This document shows positions 28,251 through 37,262 of a DNA stretch of 64,000 nucleotides, one piece after another. Source of the DNA: Arsenophonus apicola (lineage in GTDB: Bacteria; Pseudomonadota; Gammaproteobacteria; Enterobacterales; Enterobacteriaceae); NCBI RefSeq assembly GCF_020268605.1, contig NZ_CP084222.1:1302001-1366000 (forward strand), in the 5' to 3' direction. The notes beneath the pieces are model-generated. The model had not been told where the DNA came from, made no database searches, and saw only the letters and a program-made list of their open reading frames with translations. Position 1 is the first letter of the stretch, and each line of letters starts with the position of its first letter. The position numbers and the translations under genes were made by a program.

Positions 28251-29453
28251 ATGTCTCAGTCTGTTATCTTTTATATTGGTCTACGTTACATGCGTGGACG
28301 AACAGGTGACCGGTTTGGTCGGTTTGTATCGAGTTTATCTACGATTGGCATTGCACTAGGCGTTATGGCATTAATTACCGTCACTGCTGTTATGAATGGT
28401 TTTGAACGTTCATTGCAACAGAGTATTTTGGCATACATGCCACAGGCTATTTTAACGACACCTAAAGGTAATCTCAATCCCAATCAATATCCAGCAAAAA
28501 ATGTAACCTATTTACAGGGAATTAATCGCATAGCCCCCATTGTTGAAAGTGATGTGGTATTACAGAGCAGGCAAAATGTGGGAGTTGCGGTTATGATCGG
28601 CGTTGATGAAGCGTCGAGCGAGCCTTTGTTAAAACATCTGCAAGAGGTTGATCCGACAGTTTTAACCGCCGGCAGTTATCATGTTATTTTAGGCATAAAA
28701 TTGGCTGAACAACTGGAGGTAAAGCGAGGAGATCAATTGAGATTAATTGTGCCTGGAGTTAGTCAACTTACACCAATGGGCAGAATACCCAGTCAGCGTT
28801 TATTCACGGTAGCTGGCGTTTTTGCTACCCAAGGTGAAGCCGATAATAGTGAATTATTGGTTAATCAGCAGGATGCGGCACGATTAATGCGTTATCCGAT
28901 CGGTCATATTACGGGTTGGCGTCTTTATCTTGATTCACCTTTAACTGTTGATAGCTTGAGTCAACAAACGTTACCGACAGGTATAAAATGGAAGGATTGG
29001 CGAGAACGAAAAGGAGAGTTTTTTCAGGCGGTTAGAATGGAAAAAAATATGATGGGCTTATTATTGAGTCTCATTATTGCCGTGGCAGCGTTTAATATTG
29101 TTACTTCACTTTCATTATTAGTCATGGAAAAACAGTCTGAAGTGGCTATTTTACAGACATTAGGTTTAAAGCGAGGCCAAATTATGGCTATTTTTATGCT
29201 ACAGGGAGCTGGAGCTGGGATCATTGGTACCCTCATTGGCACATTATTAGGTCTATTTATCGCAAGCCAGCTTAATATAATAATGCCAATGTTAGGTTTA
29301 TTAGCTAAGGGTATCGAATTGCCGATATCTATTGATCCTGGCCGTATTATATTCATTGCTTTATCTTCAATTGCTATCTCATTATTGGCTACCCTTTATC
29401 CAGCTTGGCGTGCAGCCACCGTACAACCTGCAGAGGCTTTACGTTATGAATAA
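28251..29453 (+). CDS. lolC: Lipoprotein-releasing ABC transporter permease LolC
   Basis: The 400-residue product matches E. coli LolC (399) from FIGLRYMRGR to ALRYE. LolC and LolE form the inner-membrane part of the LolCDE complex that extracts outer-membrane lipoproteins and hands them to LolA. There is one N-terminal membrane helix, a large periplasmic MacB-like domain, and three C-terminal helices. I place the start at 28251 because homology begins there; an in-frame extension to 28176 has no counterpart. The gene overlaps lolD by 8 bp. Confidence 0.95.
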   Translation: MSQSVIFYIGLRYMRGRTGDRFGRFVSSLSTIGIALGVMALITVTAVMNGFERSLQQSILAYMPQAILTTPKGNLNPNQYPAKNVTYLQGINRIAPIVESDVVLQSRQNVGVAVMIGVDEASSEPLLKHLQEVDPTVLTAGSYHVILGIKLAEQLEVKRGDQLRLIVPGVSQLTPMGRIPSQRLFTVAGVFATQGEADNSELLVNQQDAARLMRYPIGHITGWRLYLDSPLTVDSLSQQTLPTGIKWKDWRERKGEFFQAVRMEKNMMGLLLSLIIAVAAFNIVTSLSLLVMEKQSEVAILQTLGLKRGQIMAIFMLQGAGAGIIGTLIGTLLGLFIASQLNIIMPMLGLLAKGIELPISIDPGRIIFIALSSIAISLLATLYPAWRAATVQPAEALRYE

Positions 29454-30150
29454 TTCTCCGCTACTAGTTTGCCAAGACCTCTGTAAAAGTTATCAAGATG
29501 GCAAAATTTCGACTAACGTGCTTAAAAATATCTCATTTTCTATCAACAAGAGTGAAATGATGGCAATTCTGGGTAGCTCAGGTTCTGGCAAGAGTACGCT
29601 ACTTCATTTATTGGGTGGGTTAGATACGCCAACCAGTGGGGAGGTCATTTTTAATGGTAAAAAAATTAGTTCGCTTTCTACCAGTGACAGAGCAGAACTG
29701 CGTAATCAAGAGTTAGGATTTATTTATCAATTTCATCATCTATTACCGGATTTTACCGCGTTGGAAAATGTGATGATGCCATTATTAATTGGCGGAATGA
29801 CACGGATAAAAGCGCAACAAAAAGCCGATGAAATGCTAGCCGCAGTAGGTTTATCGCATCGAGTAAATCATCGTCCGGCTGAATTATCTGGCGGTGAGCG
29901 TCAACGAGTTGCAATTGCCCGGGCAATCGTTAACGAACCCGCTTTAGTATTAGCCGATGAACCAACAGGTAATTTAGATTTACACAATGCAGATGTCATT
30001 TTTGATCTATTATTGGAACTTAATCAGCAAAAGGGAACGGCATTTTTAGTAGTAACCCATGATTTGCGGCTCGCTGGCCGTTTAACGCGTCAGTTGGAAA
30101 TGCGGGATGGTTATTTACAGGATGAGCGGACCTTAAAGGGAGTGCAATAA
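29446..30150 (+). CDS. lolD: Lipoprotein-releasing ABC transporter ATPase LolD
   Basis: The 234-residue ABC ATPase powers LolCDE. Visible motifs are Walker A GSSGSGKST (~42-50), Q-loop in FIYQFHHLLPDF, signature LSGGERQRVA and Walker B LVLADEPTGNLD, all near-identical to E. coli LolD (233 residues). The start ATG overlaps the lolC stop in the arrangement TATGAATAA, which indicates translational coupling. lolE follows after 2 bp. Confidence 0.97.
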   Translation: MNNSPLLVCQDLCKSYQDGKISTNVLKNISFSINKSEMMAILGSSGSGKSTLLHLLGGLDTPTSGEVIFNGKKISSLSTSDRAELRNQELGFIYQFHHLLPDFTALENVMMPLLIGGMTRIKAQQKADEMLAAVGLSHRVNHRPAELSGGERQRVAIARAIVNEPALVLADEPTGNLDLHNADVIFDLLLELNQQKGTAFLVVTHDLRLAGRLTRQLEMRDGYLQDERTLKGVQ

Positions 30151-30152
30151 TC

Positions 30153-31400
30153 ATGGCGGAATTGCCCGGTGCGTTAAAAATTGCACTTCGCTTTAGTCGA
30201 GGTAAAAAAAGGGCTGGCTTGGTTTCATTGATATCAATTATCTCTACACTGGGTATTGTGCTCGGCGTTGCTGTGTTAATTATTGGTTTAAGTGCGATGA
30301 ATGGCTTTGAACGTGAATTAAAAAATCGCATACTTTCAGTTGTCCCTCATGGCCAGATTGCGGCAGTCAATCAACCTTATTTAAATTGGCAAGCTGATTT
30401 AGCTAAGGTGCGACAAACTTCCGGAGTGGTTGGTGTATCACCGTATATTAATTTTACCGGATTACTTGAAAAAGGAAGTGCGTTGAAAGCAATTCAAGTA
30501 GCCGGTGTTGATTTATCGTCAGAGCAAACTGTCAGTTCATTACCTAATTTTATATTGAATGATGCATGGCAAAAATTAAAACCAGGCAATAACGAAATTA
30601 TTTTAGGTCAAGGTGTCGCAGAAACATTAAAAGTTTCGCCCGGCGATCATATTACCATCATGATCCCTAATCATGATGATAAATTACGTATTCAGCAACC
30701 GAATCGAATTAGTGTCACAGTTATTGGTGTATTCAAATTAAATGGCATGTTAGATCATCAATTGGCAATCGTACCATTGCAAGATGCCCAGCAATATTTA
30801 GCCTATGGTGATGGTATTACTGGTTTTCAGATCCGTGTAACGGATGTTTTTGCTGCCAATAAAGTTGTTTATGATGCAGGCATAAATACTGGCCATTATG
30901 TCACTATTAAAAGTTGGATAGCCGATTATGGTTACATGTATAGCGATATTCAAATGGTAAGAGGCATCATGTATCTTGCCATGATATTGGTCATTGGTGT
31001 TGCCTGTTTTAATATTGTATCTACGCTGGTCATGGCGGTAAAAGACAAAAGCAGTGATATTGCGATATTAAGAACACTTGGTGCTAAAGATAGTTTTATT
31101 CGTGCGATTTTTTTATGGTATGGATTAATAACGGGAATGGTTGGTTGTTTTATTGGTATGTTAGTTGGGGTTTTTATATCACTAAATTTAACGACTATTA
31201 TTAAATGTATAGAAAATATTGTTGGTCATCCTATTTTGTCCGGTGATGTTTATTTTATCGATTTTTTACCCTCTGAGCTGCATATTACCGATGTATTTTA
31301 TGTCATGTTAACAACATTAATTTTAAGTTTACTCGCTAGTTGGTATCCAGCTAAACGGGCAACAAAAATAGATCCGGCGCGTATTTTGAGTGGGCAATAA
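30153..31400 (+). CDS. lolE: Lipoprotein-releasing ABC transporter permease LolE
   Basis: The 415-residue protein matches E. coli LolE (414). It has ALRFSRGKKRAG at the N-terminus, a first helix around residues 24-45, the periplasmic domain with the VPHGQI segment, and three C-terminal helices. It is the partner of LolC in the inner-membrane lipoprotein extraction complex. In E. coli nagK follows; here an 88-bp gap leads directly to cobB, so nagK is absent from this site. Confidence 0.96.
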   Translation: MAELPGALKIALRFSRGKKRAGLVSLISIISTLGIVLGVAVLIIGLSAMNGFERELKNRILSVVPHGQIAAVNQPYLNWQADLAKVRQTSGVVGVSPYINFTGLLEKGSALKAIQVAGVDLSSEQTVSSLPNFILNDAWQKLKPGNNEIILGQGVAETLKVSPGDHITIMIPNHDDKLRIQQPNRISVTVIGVFKLNGMLDHQLAIVPLQDAQQYLAYGDGITGFQIRVTDVFAANKVVYDAGINTGHYVTIKSWIADYGYMYSDIQMVRGIMYLAMILVIGVACFNIVSTLVMAVKDKSSDIAILRTLGAKDSFIRAIFLWYGLITGMVGCFIGMLVGVFISLNLTTIIKCIENIVGHPILSGDVYFIDFLPSELHITDVFYVMLTTLILSLLASWYPAKRATKIDPARILSGQ

Positions 31401-31488
31401 CCGTTGTGGTTTTTGCTGGCATTATCTAAAAGAGGCGATTGTTTGATTGAAAGTAATGGGTCGTATAGCATGAAAAAGGATACTGTCT

Positions 31489-32313
31489 ATGATGCGGTTT
31501 CATTGTCGGCTTAGAAAGTTACGTAAAAAGAAAAACTTACATCGACAAAGATTTCGTTGTTGTCTTTTTTACCGTGATAAACAGTTGATTGATAAGATGA
31601 AAAGAAAAAAAATTGTCATTTTAACCGGCGCCGGTATTTCTGCTGAGTCTGGCATTCGTACTTTTCGAGCTACAGATGGTTTATGGGAAGAGCATCGAGT
31701 TGAAGATGTCGCAACACCTGAAGGTTTTGTTAGAGATCCAGAATTAGTACAACGTTTTTATAATCAGCGTCGTTATCAATTACAGCAACCGGATATAAAA
31801 CCCAATGCCGCCCATTATGCGTTAGCCAAATTAGAACATCTTCTGGGTGATAATTTTTTATTAGTTACGCAAAATATTGATAACTTGCATGAAAAAGCAG
31901 GTAATAGACGCATTATTCACATGCATGGTGAATTATTAAAAGCTCGTTGTTGCCAAACAGGTCAGATTATTGAATGGAAAGGTGATTTAACCACCGATGA
32001 TCGTTGTCACTGTTGCCAATTTCCGCAACCTTTGCGTCCCCATATTGTCTGGTTTGGTGAAATGCCACTAGGCATGGAGGTGATTTATCAAGCTCTATCA
32101 TCAGCGGATATTTTTATCGCCATTGGTACCTCGGGCCATGTTTATCCTGCTGCTGGATTTGTCCATGAAGCTAAACTTGCTGGTGCACATACTGTTGAAT
32201 TAAATCTTGAGCCCAGTCAGATCGAAAGCCAGTTTGATGAAAAACATTATGGCGCGGCAACAAAAATTGTTGAAAAGTATATTGACGGTTTAGTTGCAGA
32301 GTTCAAACTATGA
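31489..32313 (+). CDS. cobB: NAD-dependent protein deacylase CobB (sirtuin)
   Basis: The 274-residue sirtuin removes acetyl and succinyl groups from lysines, for example to activate acetyl-CoA synthetase. It has GAGISAESGIRTF, TQNIDNLHEKAG, the catalytic His in HMHGE, two Cys pairs for zinc (RCC and CHCC) and GTSGHVYPAAGF. The FYNQRR motif carries the Tyr/Arg that recognise acidic acyl groups. The basic N-terminal extension (RLRKLRKKK) is also present in the long form of E. coli CobB. Confidence 0.96.
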   Translation: MMRFHCRLRKLRKKKNLHRQRFRCCLFYRDKQLIDKMKRKKIVILTGAGISAESGIRTFRATDGLWEEHRVEDVATPEGFVRDPELVQRFYNQRRYQLQQPDIKPNAAHYALAKLEHLLGDNFLLVTQNIDNLHEKAGNRRIIHMHGELLKARCCQTGQIIEWKGDLTTDDRCHCCQFPQPLRPHIVWFGEMPLGMEVIYQALSSADIFIAIGTSGHVYPAAGFVHEAKLAGAHTVELNLEPSQIESQFDEKHYGAATKIVEKYIDGLVAEFKL

Positions 32314-32422
32314 TTAAGTATTAGTGTGTTTTATTAATATATGCTGCTAAAGCTGATTTGACGCAATAATTGTCATTAATTCCTTCCGCATAATGCGCTA
32401 ACAATTCATTGAGGGAGGAGAA

Positions 32423-33676
32423 ATGGATAGGCTTTTAGAGCGTTTTTGGGAATATATTGCGATTAACAGTCAGTCAAAGACTTATACAAAATCTAAGCCT
32501 AGCAGTTCTGGCCAAGTAAAATTAGCGCAGTTATTATTGAGCGAACTATCAGAGTTAGGAATTTCTACTAGCGAGCTGCTAGAAAACGGTTGTGTAATGG
32601 CGAAGCTACCCGCCAATATTGAACGTTCTATTCCTGCTATTGGTTTTATTTCCCATCTCGATACTTCACCTGATTTTGTCGGTAAAAATGTTAAGCCGCA
32701 ACTCATTGAAAATTATCGTGGTGGTGATATCGCATTAGGTATTGGTAATTCGGTATTATCACCCGTGACGTTTCCCATTCTGCATGAAATGATAGGTAAA
32801 ACGATAATTACTACTGATGGTAAAACTTTATTAGGGGCAGAAAATAAAGCGGGTATTGCTGAAATTATGACGGCGATAAGCCATCTAGAACAGCAAAATA
32901 TTCCTCATGGTGATATTTATATAGTGTTTACACCCGATGCCAAAATAGGTCGTGGTGCGCATAACATCGATTTAAAAAAATTTAAGGTACAGTGGGCATA
33001 TAATTTGATTGGCAGGGGGATTGGCGGGCTTGAATATGAAAATTTTAATATTGCTAATGTGAGGATAAAAATTATCGGTAAAGGGACACTTAAAGAGAGT
33101 TCTAAAGAGGGTATGGTAGATGCTTTGACATTGGCTACCCGTATTCATAATCAGATCCCAAGCCAAGAAATAGCAAAGTCAACCATAATGGATCAAGGTT
33201 TTTATCATCTAAATGGTATTAAAGGCACAGTAGAAAAAACTGAAATGAATTATATTATTTGTGATTTTGATGAGCAAAGCTTTGCCAAACGCAAACGAGC
33301 TATGTTCCATATTGCAGAAGAACTGGGAAAAGATTTGCATCCTGACTGTTACATTGAATTGACGGTCGATGATATTTGTTACAATATGAATAAAGTTGTT
33401 TGCCAGTATCCACATGTCATTGATATTGCTAAACAAGCGATGATTGACTGTAATATTAAACCTATTGTACAACCAATTCGAGATATTACCCATGGCGCAC
33501 TGTTAGCCAATTATGGTATCCCTTGTCCAAATATTTTTACTGGTGGATATAATTTTGATAGTAAATATGAATTTATTTCTTTAGAGGGTATGCAGCAGGC
33601 AGTTGAAGTCATTCTTCGCATTGTCACTTTAACGGCACAATATGCTAAATCAGACCAAGTGGCTGTAAACGAATAA
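32423..33676 (+). CDS. pepT: PepT-like M20 protein, probably inactive
   Basis: The 417-residue protein aligns with peptidase T (tripeptide aminopeptidase, two-zinc M20B family) along its whole length, and residue numbers coincide. His78 and Asp80 are kept. The other known metal or catalytic residues are changed: Asp140 to Glu, Glu173 to Ala, Glu174 to Lys, Asp196 to Ile, His379 to Asp. The FTPDEE motif reads FTPDAK and GADDKAG reads GAENKAG. Classical zinc-dependent peptidase activity is therefore unlikely, although the frame is intact and a GGGAGGAG-type ribosome binding site (GAGGGAGGAG) is present. It could be an early pseudogene or a repurposed scaffold. Confidence 0.85.
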   Translation: MDRLLERFWEYIAINSQSKTYTKSKPSSSGQVKLAQLLLSELSELGISTSELLENGCVMAKLPANIERSIPAIGFISHLDTSPDFVGKNVKPQLIENYRGGDIALGIGNSVLSPVTFPILHEMIGKTIITTDGKTLLGAENKAGIAEIMTAISHLEQQNIPHGDIYIVFTPDAKIGRGAHNIDLKKFKVQWAYNLIGRGIGGLEYENFNIANVRIKIIGKGTLKESSKEGMVDALTLATRIHNQIPSQEIAKSTIMDQGFYHLNGIKGTVEKTEMNYIICDFDEQSFAKRKRAMFHIAEELGKDLHPDCYIELTVDDICYNMNKVVCQYPHVIDIAKQAMIDCNIKPIVQPIRDITHGALLANYGIPCPNIFTGGYNFDSKYEFISLEGMQQAVEVILRIVTLTAQYAKSDQVAVNE

Positions 33677-33746
33677 TGATTAACCTGCCAATGAATTATC
33701 AACCAGTCAAGCTAATCATGTTTTATGATATACAGGTTAAACAATT

Positions 33747-34889
33747 TTAATCGTTAAAATACCAATATCCATCATTAATTAGTTTGGTTAATAATTGCAT
33801 AAAACAATTGTTATTCAAAGCGTTATCTAACATATCAGCTTGGATCTGTGGTTTTTCAAACAATATATTGATGGCTGTGATAGGTGGTTTAAAAAATTTT
33901 AATTGTTCACCATTAACAAAGTATTGATCTGCTACACATAACGTACGTAAGCCATTAAGTTTGTATAGCGTATTTCCTTGGCGCAGAAGCTGAATAACTT
34001 GCTCAAGGGTATAGGATGGATCGGGCGGTGCAATATCTAACTCATGACGTGACTGAGAAATAAATGTGCCAAACCAATGAGTAAAAATTTGTGGTTGAGC
34101 AAGCATTTGTTGCATTATATGTTGGATTTCCGTTAATTCAGTGGGCAATATCATAGCAGGATGGTCACGTGTTGCTATATCTGGATCACGATAATGATAA
34201 TTACCTAAGTCATTAGCGATAAGATAATCGGCAAAACTACTAAATAATTCACGGCTAGACGGTGATCTAAACCCAACGGAGTAATTAAGTGAAGTCTCTA
34301 TGGAATAACCTTCATGGGGAAAGCCTGGCGGTATATAAAGAATATCACCTGGCTCAAGTTGTTCGTCAATAATGGCAGCAAAAGGTTCAACCTGGAGTAG
34401 ATCTGGATGTGGACAATGTTGTTTTAGTGTGATCTTTTCACCTACTCGCCAATGACGACGGCCAAGACCTTGAATGATGAAAACATCATATTGATCAATA
34501 TGGGGGCCAACCCCACCTGCTGGAACAGAATAAGAAACCATTAAATCATCAATTCGCCAATCAGATAAAACACGAAAGGGGGCTATTAGGGCCGATGCTG
34601 GATAATGCCAATGATTAACGGCTTGTACTAGTAGTGACCATCCAGTTTCGGCCAATTGATCATAGTTATCAAAAGGGCCGTGAGTAACATTCCAACTTCC
34701 AGCTTGAAAGCTAACTAATCGGCTATCCACTTCATCTTCCATAGCTAATCCTGCTAACTCATCAGCTGAAATAGGATCAATAAAATCAGTAAATCCTTGT
34801 TTTATTAATAACGGCCGCTTTTGCCAATAATTTTTGATAAAATCTGGCCAATTGATATTAAGTTGATAGTCAATCATTTTATTCTGCAT
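33747..34889 (-). CDS. roxA: Ribosomal protein uL16 arginine 3-hydroxylase RoxA (YcfD)
   Basis: This is an Fe(II)/2-oxoglutarate-dependent JmjC-type oxygenase that hydroxylates an arginine of ribosomal protein uL16. The iron ligands are visible as the HxD pair in VGPHIDQYD and the distal His in GFPHEGY. Length (380 residues) and sequence match E. coli RoxA (373). E. coli begins MEYQL, which corresponds to the Met at 34877 (MIDYQL), so that may be the true start. No clear ribosome binding site distinguishes the two starts. Confidence 0.92.
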   Translation of the reverse strand: MQNKMIDYQLNINWPDFIKNYWQKRPLLIKQGFTDFIDPISADELAGLAMEDEVDSRLVSFQAGSWNVTHGPFDNYDQLAETGWSLLVQAVNHWHYPASALIAPFRVLSDWRIDDLMVSYSVPAGGVGPHIDQYDVFIIQGLGRRHWRVGEKITLKQHCPHPDLLQVEPFAAIIDEQLEPGDILYIPPGFPHEGYSIETSLNYSVGFRSPSSRELFSSFADYLIANDLGNYHYRDPDIATRDHPAMILPTELTEIQHIMQQMLAQPQIFTHWFGTFISQSRHELDIAPPDPSYTLEQVIQLLRQGNTLYKLNGLRTLCVADQYFVNGEQLKFFKPPITAINILFEKPQIQADMLDNALNNNCFMQLLTKLINDGYWYFND

Positions 34890-34944
34890 ATTTATTTAAT
34901 TTGTTAGCTAAAAGGTAAGCAAATGGCGTTGCTATTTAGTGATA

Positions 34945-36411
34945 TTAGCTATCTGTCACCGGGAGTTGTTGTCTAAAAGTGACAATCACTCGCGCTCCAC
35001 CTAATGGATTATGAGTAATAGCAATATCTCCATCATATTGTTCAATTATTTCAGCCGCAATAGAGAGTCCCAAACCTTGTCCTGGTCGTAGAGTATCGAT
35101 TCGTTGACCTCGTAAAAAAATCAAATCACTTTTATCTTCAGCAACACCAGGACCGTCATCATCTACGATAATAATTAATGAATTTTCAGTGCTACTAGCG
35201 CTAACTTCGACAAATTCAAGACAATATTTGCAGGCGTTTTCAATAATATTACCCATAATTTCCATAAAATCTATCGGTTGACCTAGCCAAGTCATTTCAG
35301 GTGAGACATCGAGGGTCAAATTGACGCCTTTTTGTTGATATACTTTTGTTAAAGCACTACATAGATTGTCTAATAAGGCGGAAACAGAAGAAATCTCTCG
35401 GATCGCGAAATGATCCTCACTATGTATACTTGCACGATGCAAATAGTAGCCGATTTGTTGTGAAATTCGGCCAATTTGTTCCAGCATGATAGGTTCAGCT
35501 TGTTCAATGGTCATTTGTTTGCTTGAGCGCACAGAACGGAGGGTTGATTGTAATACCGCTAACGGAGTTTTTAGGCTATGGCTCAGATCAGCCAGTGTAG
35601 TACGATATTTGGTATAGCGCTTTTGTTCGTTTACGAGTAAATTATTCAAGTTACGCACTAATCCGCTGAGCTCTAATGGCGGATTTTCATCCAGTGCCTC
35701 CCGCTCGCCTTTTTCGATGCCGCTTATTTGTGAGCTTAATGATTTTATCGGGTATAAACTCCAGGAAGTCACTAGCCAAAGTAGCGGAATGACCAGAATA
35801 AAATTGGTTAATATAACATAGCCAAACCATTCCCAAACTAATCCAGTTTTCTGTAGATCTAAAGGTAAGGTATCTATGACTACAATAGTAAGTTGCGGTA
35901 GATTTTCGGTTGCCTGATAATGGTTGACAGAAACTGAGTGAATTAAAGAGCGATCCTCAATATCAGTAACGTTTTTAGCCGGTTTACTGCCGTTAGGTGA
36001 AACTTTCATTAATTCACGAGTGGTATTTAAATCGGTGTCTAATTCATACAGCCCATCCTTTTTTAGCCACTCTTTTTCAATGGCTTTTTCAATGGCGGGA
36101 ATATAGTGTTGTCGCCACAGAATTTCACCCTGTTGATTATAAATTAAAATAAAAGCCGAGGTATTTAAGGTGAAGTCAGTTGGAACATGAATATCTAACT
36201 TATTATTACGCCATTGAGCCAGGCTATAAAATAGATTACTTTGACTTCGTAGTAAGGTATAGGTTGTTTTATCAAAACTAACTAAATAGCCAACGATAGC
36301 AACAGCACCATAGGAGAGTGTTAATGCTAATATTATCCCTGAAGTCGCAAGTAAAAAACGAGTTCGCAACGAAAGAGGTTTTTTGCGTTTTATAAAATTA
36401 AATAGCATCAT
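34945..36411 (-). CDS. phoQ: Sensor histidine kinase PhoQ
   Basis: PhoQ is the inner-membrane sensor of low Mg2+, acid pH and cationic peptides, and phosphorylates PhoP. The layout is a short cytoplasmic head, a helix at residues ~20-40, a periplasmic PAS-like domain, a second helix, HAMP, the H-box LSHSLKTPLAVL, the N-box ENACKYC and the G-boxes DDDGPGV and GQGLGLS. The acidic periplasmic cluster of E. coli (EDDDDAE) aligns with a weaker VTDIED segment. I start at the ATG pair 36411/36408, which overlaps the phoP stop; a longer frame reaches 36447. Confidence 0.94.
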   Translation of the reverse strand: MMLFNFIKRKKPLSLRTRFLLATSGIILALTLSYGAVAIVGYLVSFDKTTYTLLRSQSNLFYSLAQWRNNKLDIHVPTDFTLNTSAFILIYNQQGEILWRQHYIPAIEKAIEKEWLKKDGLYELDTDLNTTRELMKVSPNGSKPAKNVTDIEDRSLIHSVSVNHYQATENLPQLTIVVIDTLPLDLQKTGLVWEWFGYVILTNFILVIPLLWLVTSWSLYPIKSLSSQISGIEKGEREALDENPPLELSGLVRNLNNLLVNEQKRYTKYRTTLADLSHSLKTPLAVLQSTLRSVRSSKQMTIEQAEPIMLEQIGRISQQIGYYLHRASIHSEDHFAIREISSVSALLDNLCSALTKVYQQKGVNLTLDVSPEMTWLGQPIDFMEIMGNIIENACKYCLEFVEVSASSTENSLIIIVDDDGPGVAEDKSDLIFLRGQRIDTLRPGQGLGLSIAAEIIEQYDGDIAITHNPLGGARVIVTFRQQLPVTDS

Positions 36412-37087
36412 CAGGCTGTTCTGCGTCAAACCGATAACCTTGCCCACGAACGGTCACAATGACATCATTAGGCCACACTTGCATAATCTTTTTTCGTAAT
36501 CGTCCCATTAAAACATCGATAGTATGACTTTCACGCAATTCTGCATCTGGATAGAGCTGGCGCATTAGTGACTCTTTACTCACCACCTTACTGTTATTGC
36601 GCATTAAAGTTTCTAAAATCTTATATTCAAATGCAGTAAGTTTGATATTTTTATCTTTAATAGTGAATTCTTTACGCGACATATCAATAATAAAATCACT
36701 CAGTTGAAGTATTTGCGAAGCAAGTCCACTGTTACGACGCATTAATGCTTGAATTCTTGCTAAGATCTCCTCCAGGTGAAAAGGTTTGGTAACATAATCA
36801 TCGGCGCCACTATTTAAGGCAACCACTTTTTCTTGCCAGCGTTCACGAGCGGTTAATATTAAAATAGGCAATTTAATATTGTCTTGCCGCCAACGCCTGA
36901 TCATACTTAATCCATCTTCACCCGGTAATCCTAAGTCAACAATTGCAATATCGGGGTTACTCTCTTGCAAAAAATAATCGGCTTCTTTAGCATCTGCTGC
37001 TGCATCTACTTGGTGACCGGTCTCTTTTAACTGGACAGTTAGATGGTGACGTAAAAGCGCATTATCTTCTACAATTAATATCCGCAT
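36398..37087 (-). CDS. phoP: Response regulator PhoP
   Basis: This is an OmpR-type regulator of 229 residues. The receiver domain has Asp8, the phosphoacceptor Asp51 in IVDLGLP, and Lys in VTKPF. The C-terminal winged-helix domain has RESHTIDVLMGRLRKK and VRGQGYRF. It controls Mg2+ homeostasis, surface modification and host-interaction genes. The end overlaps phoQ by about 14 bp, the usual operon order. I did not find a convincing PhoP box in the 175 bp between phoP and purB. Confidence 0.96.
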   Translation of the reverse strand: MRILIVEDNALLRHHLTVQLKETGHQVDAAADAKEADYFLQESNPDIAIVDLGLPGEDGLSMIRRWRQDNIKLPILILTARERWQEKVVALNSGADDYVTKPFHLEEILARIQALMRRNSGLASQILQLSDFIIDMSRKEFTIKDKNIKLTAFEYKILETLMRNNSKVVSKESLMRQLYPDAELRESHTIDVLMGRLRKKIMQVWPNDVIVTVRGQGYRFDAEQPDDAI

Positions 37088-37230
37088 AACAACCTCAATT
37101 TCTCAATAGCTCTACTAGAAAAAGTAGTAATAAATCCTATGTTAGAAGGATAGCTGGATGACGGCAAGATATTACTGAATGAAAAGAAAATAATTATATG
37201 GTTTGATTGACTGACTAAATGTAAAAGTAG

Positions 37231-37254
37231 GGTGAGCAATCAATATTGCTCACC
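37231..37254 (-). terminator. Hairpin downstream of purB
   Basis: GGTGAGCAAT and its exact complement form a 10-bp stem with a 4-base loop just after the purB stop. The T tract on the minus strand is short and broken. Confidence 0.55.
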
Positions 37255-37262
37255 GATTAACG

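Noticed and set aside
37088..37230. PhoP box upstream of phoP
   Set aside because: GGTTTG and TAAA-like half sites occur but not with the required direct-repeat spacing.
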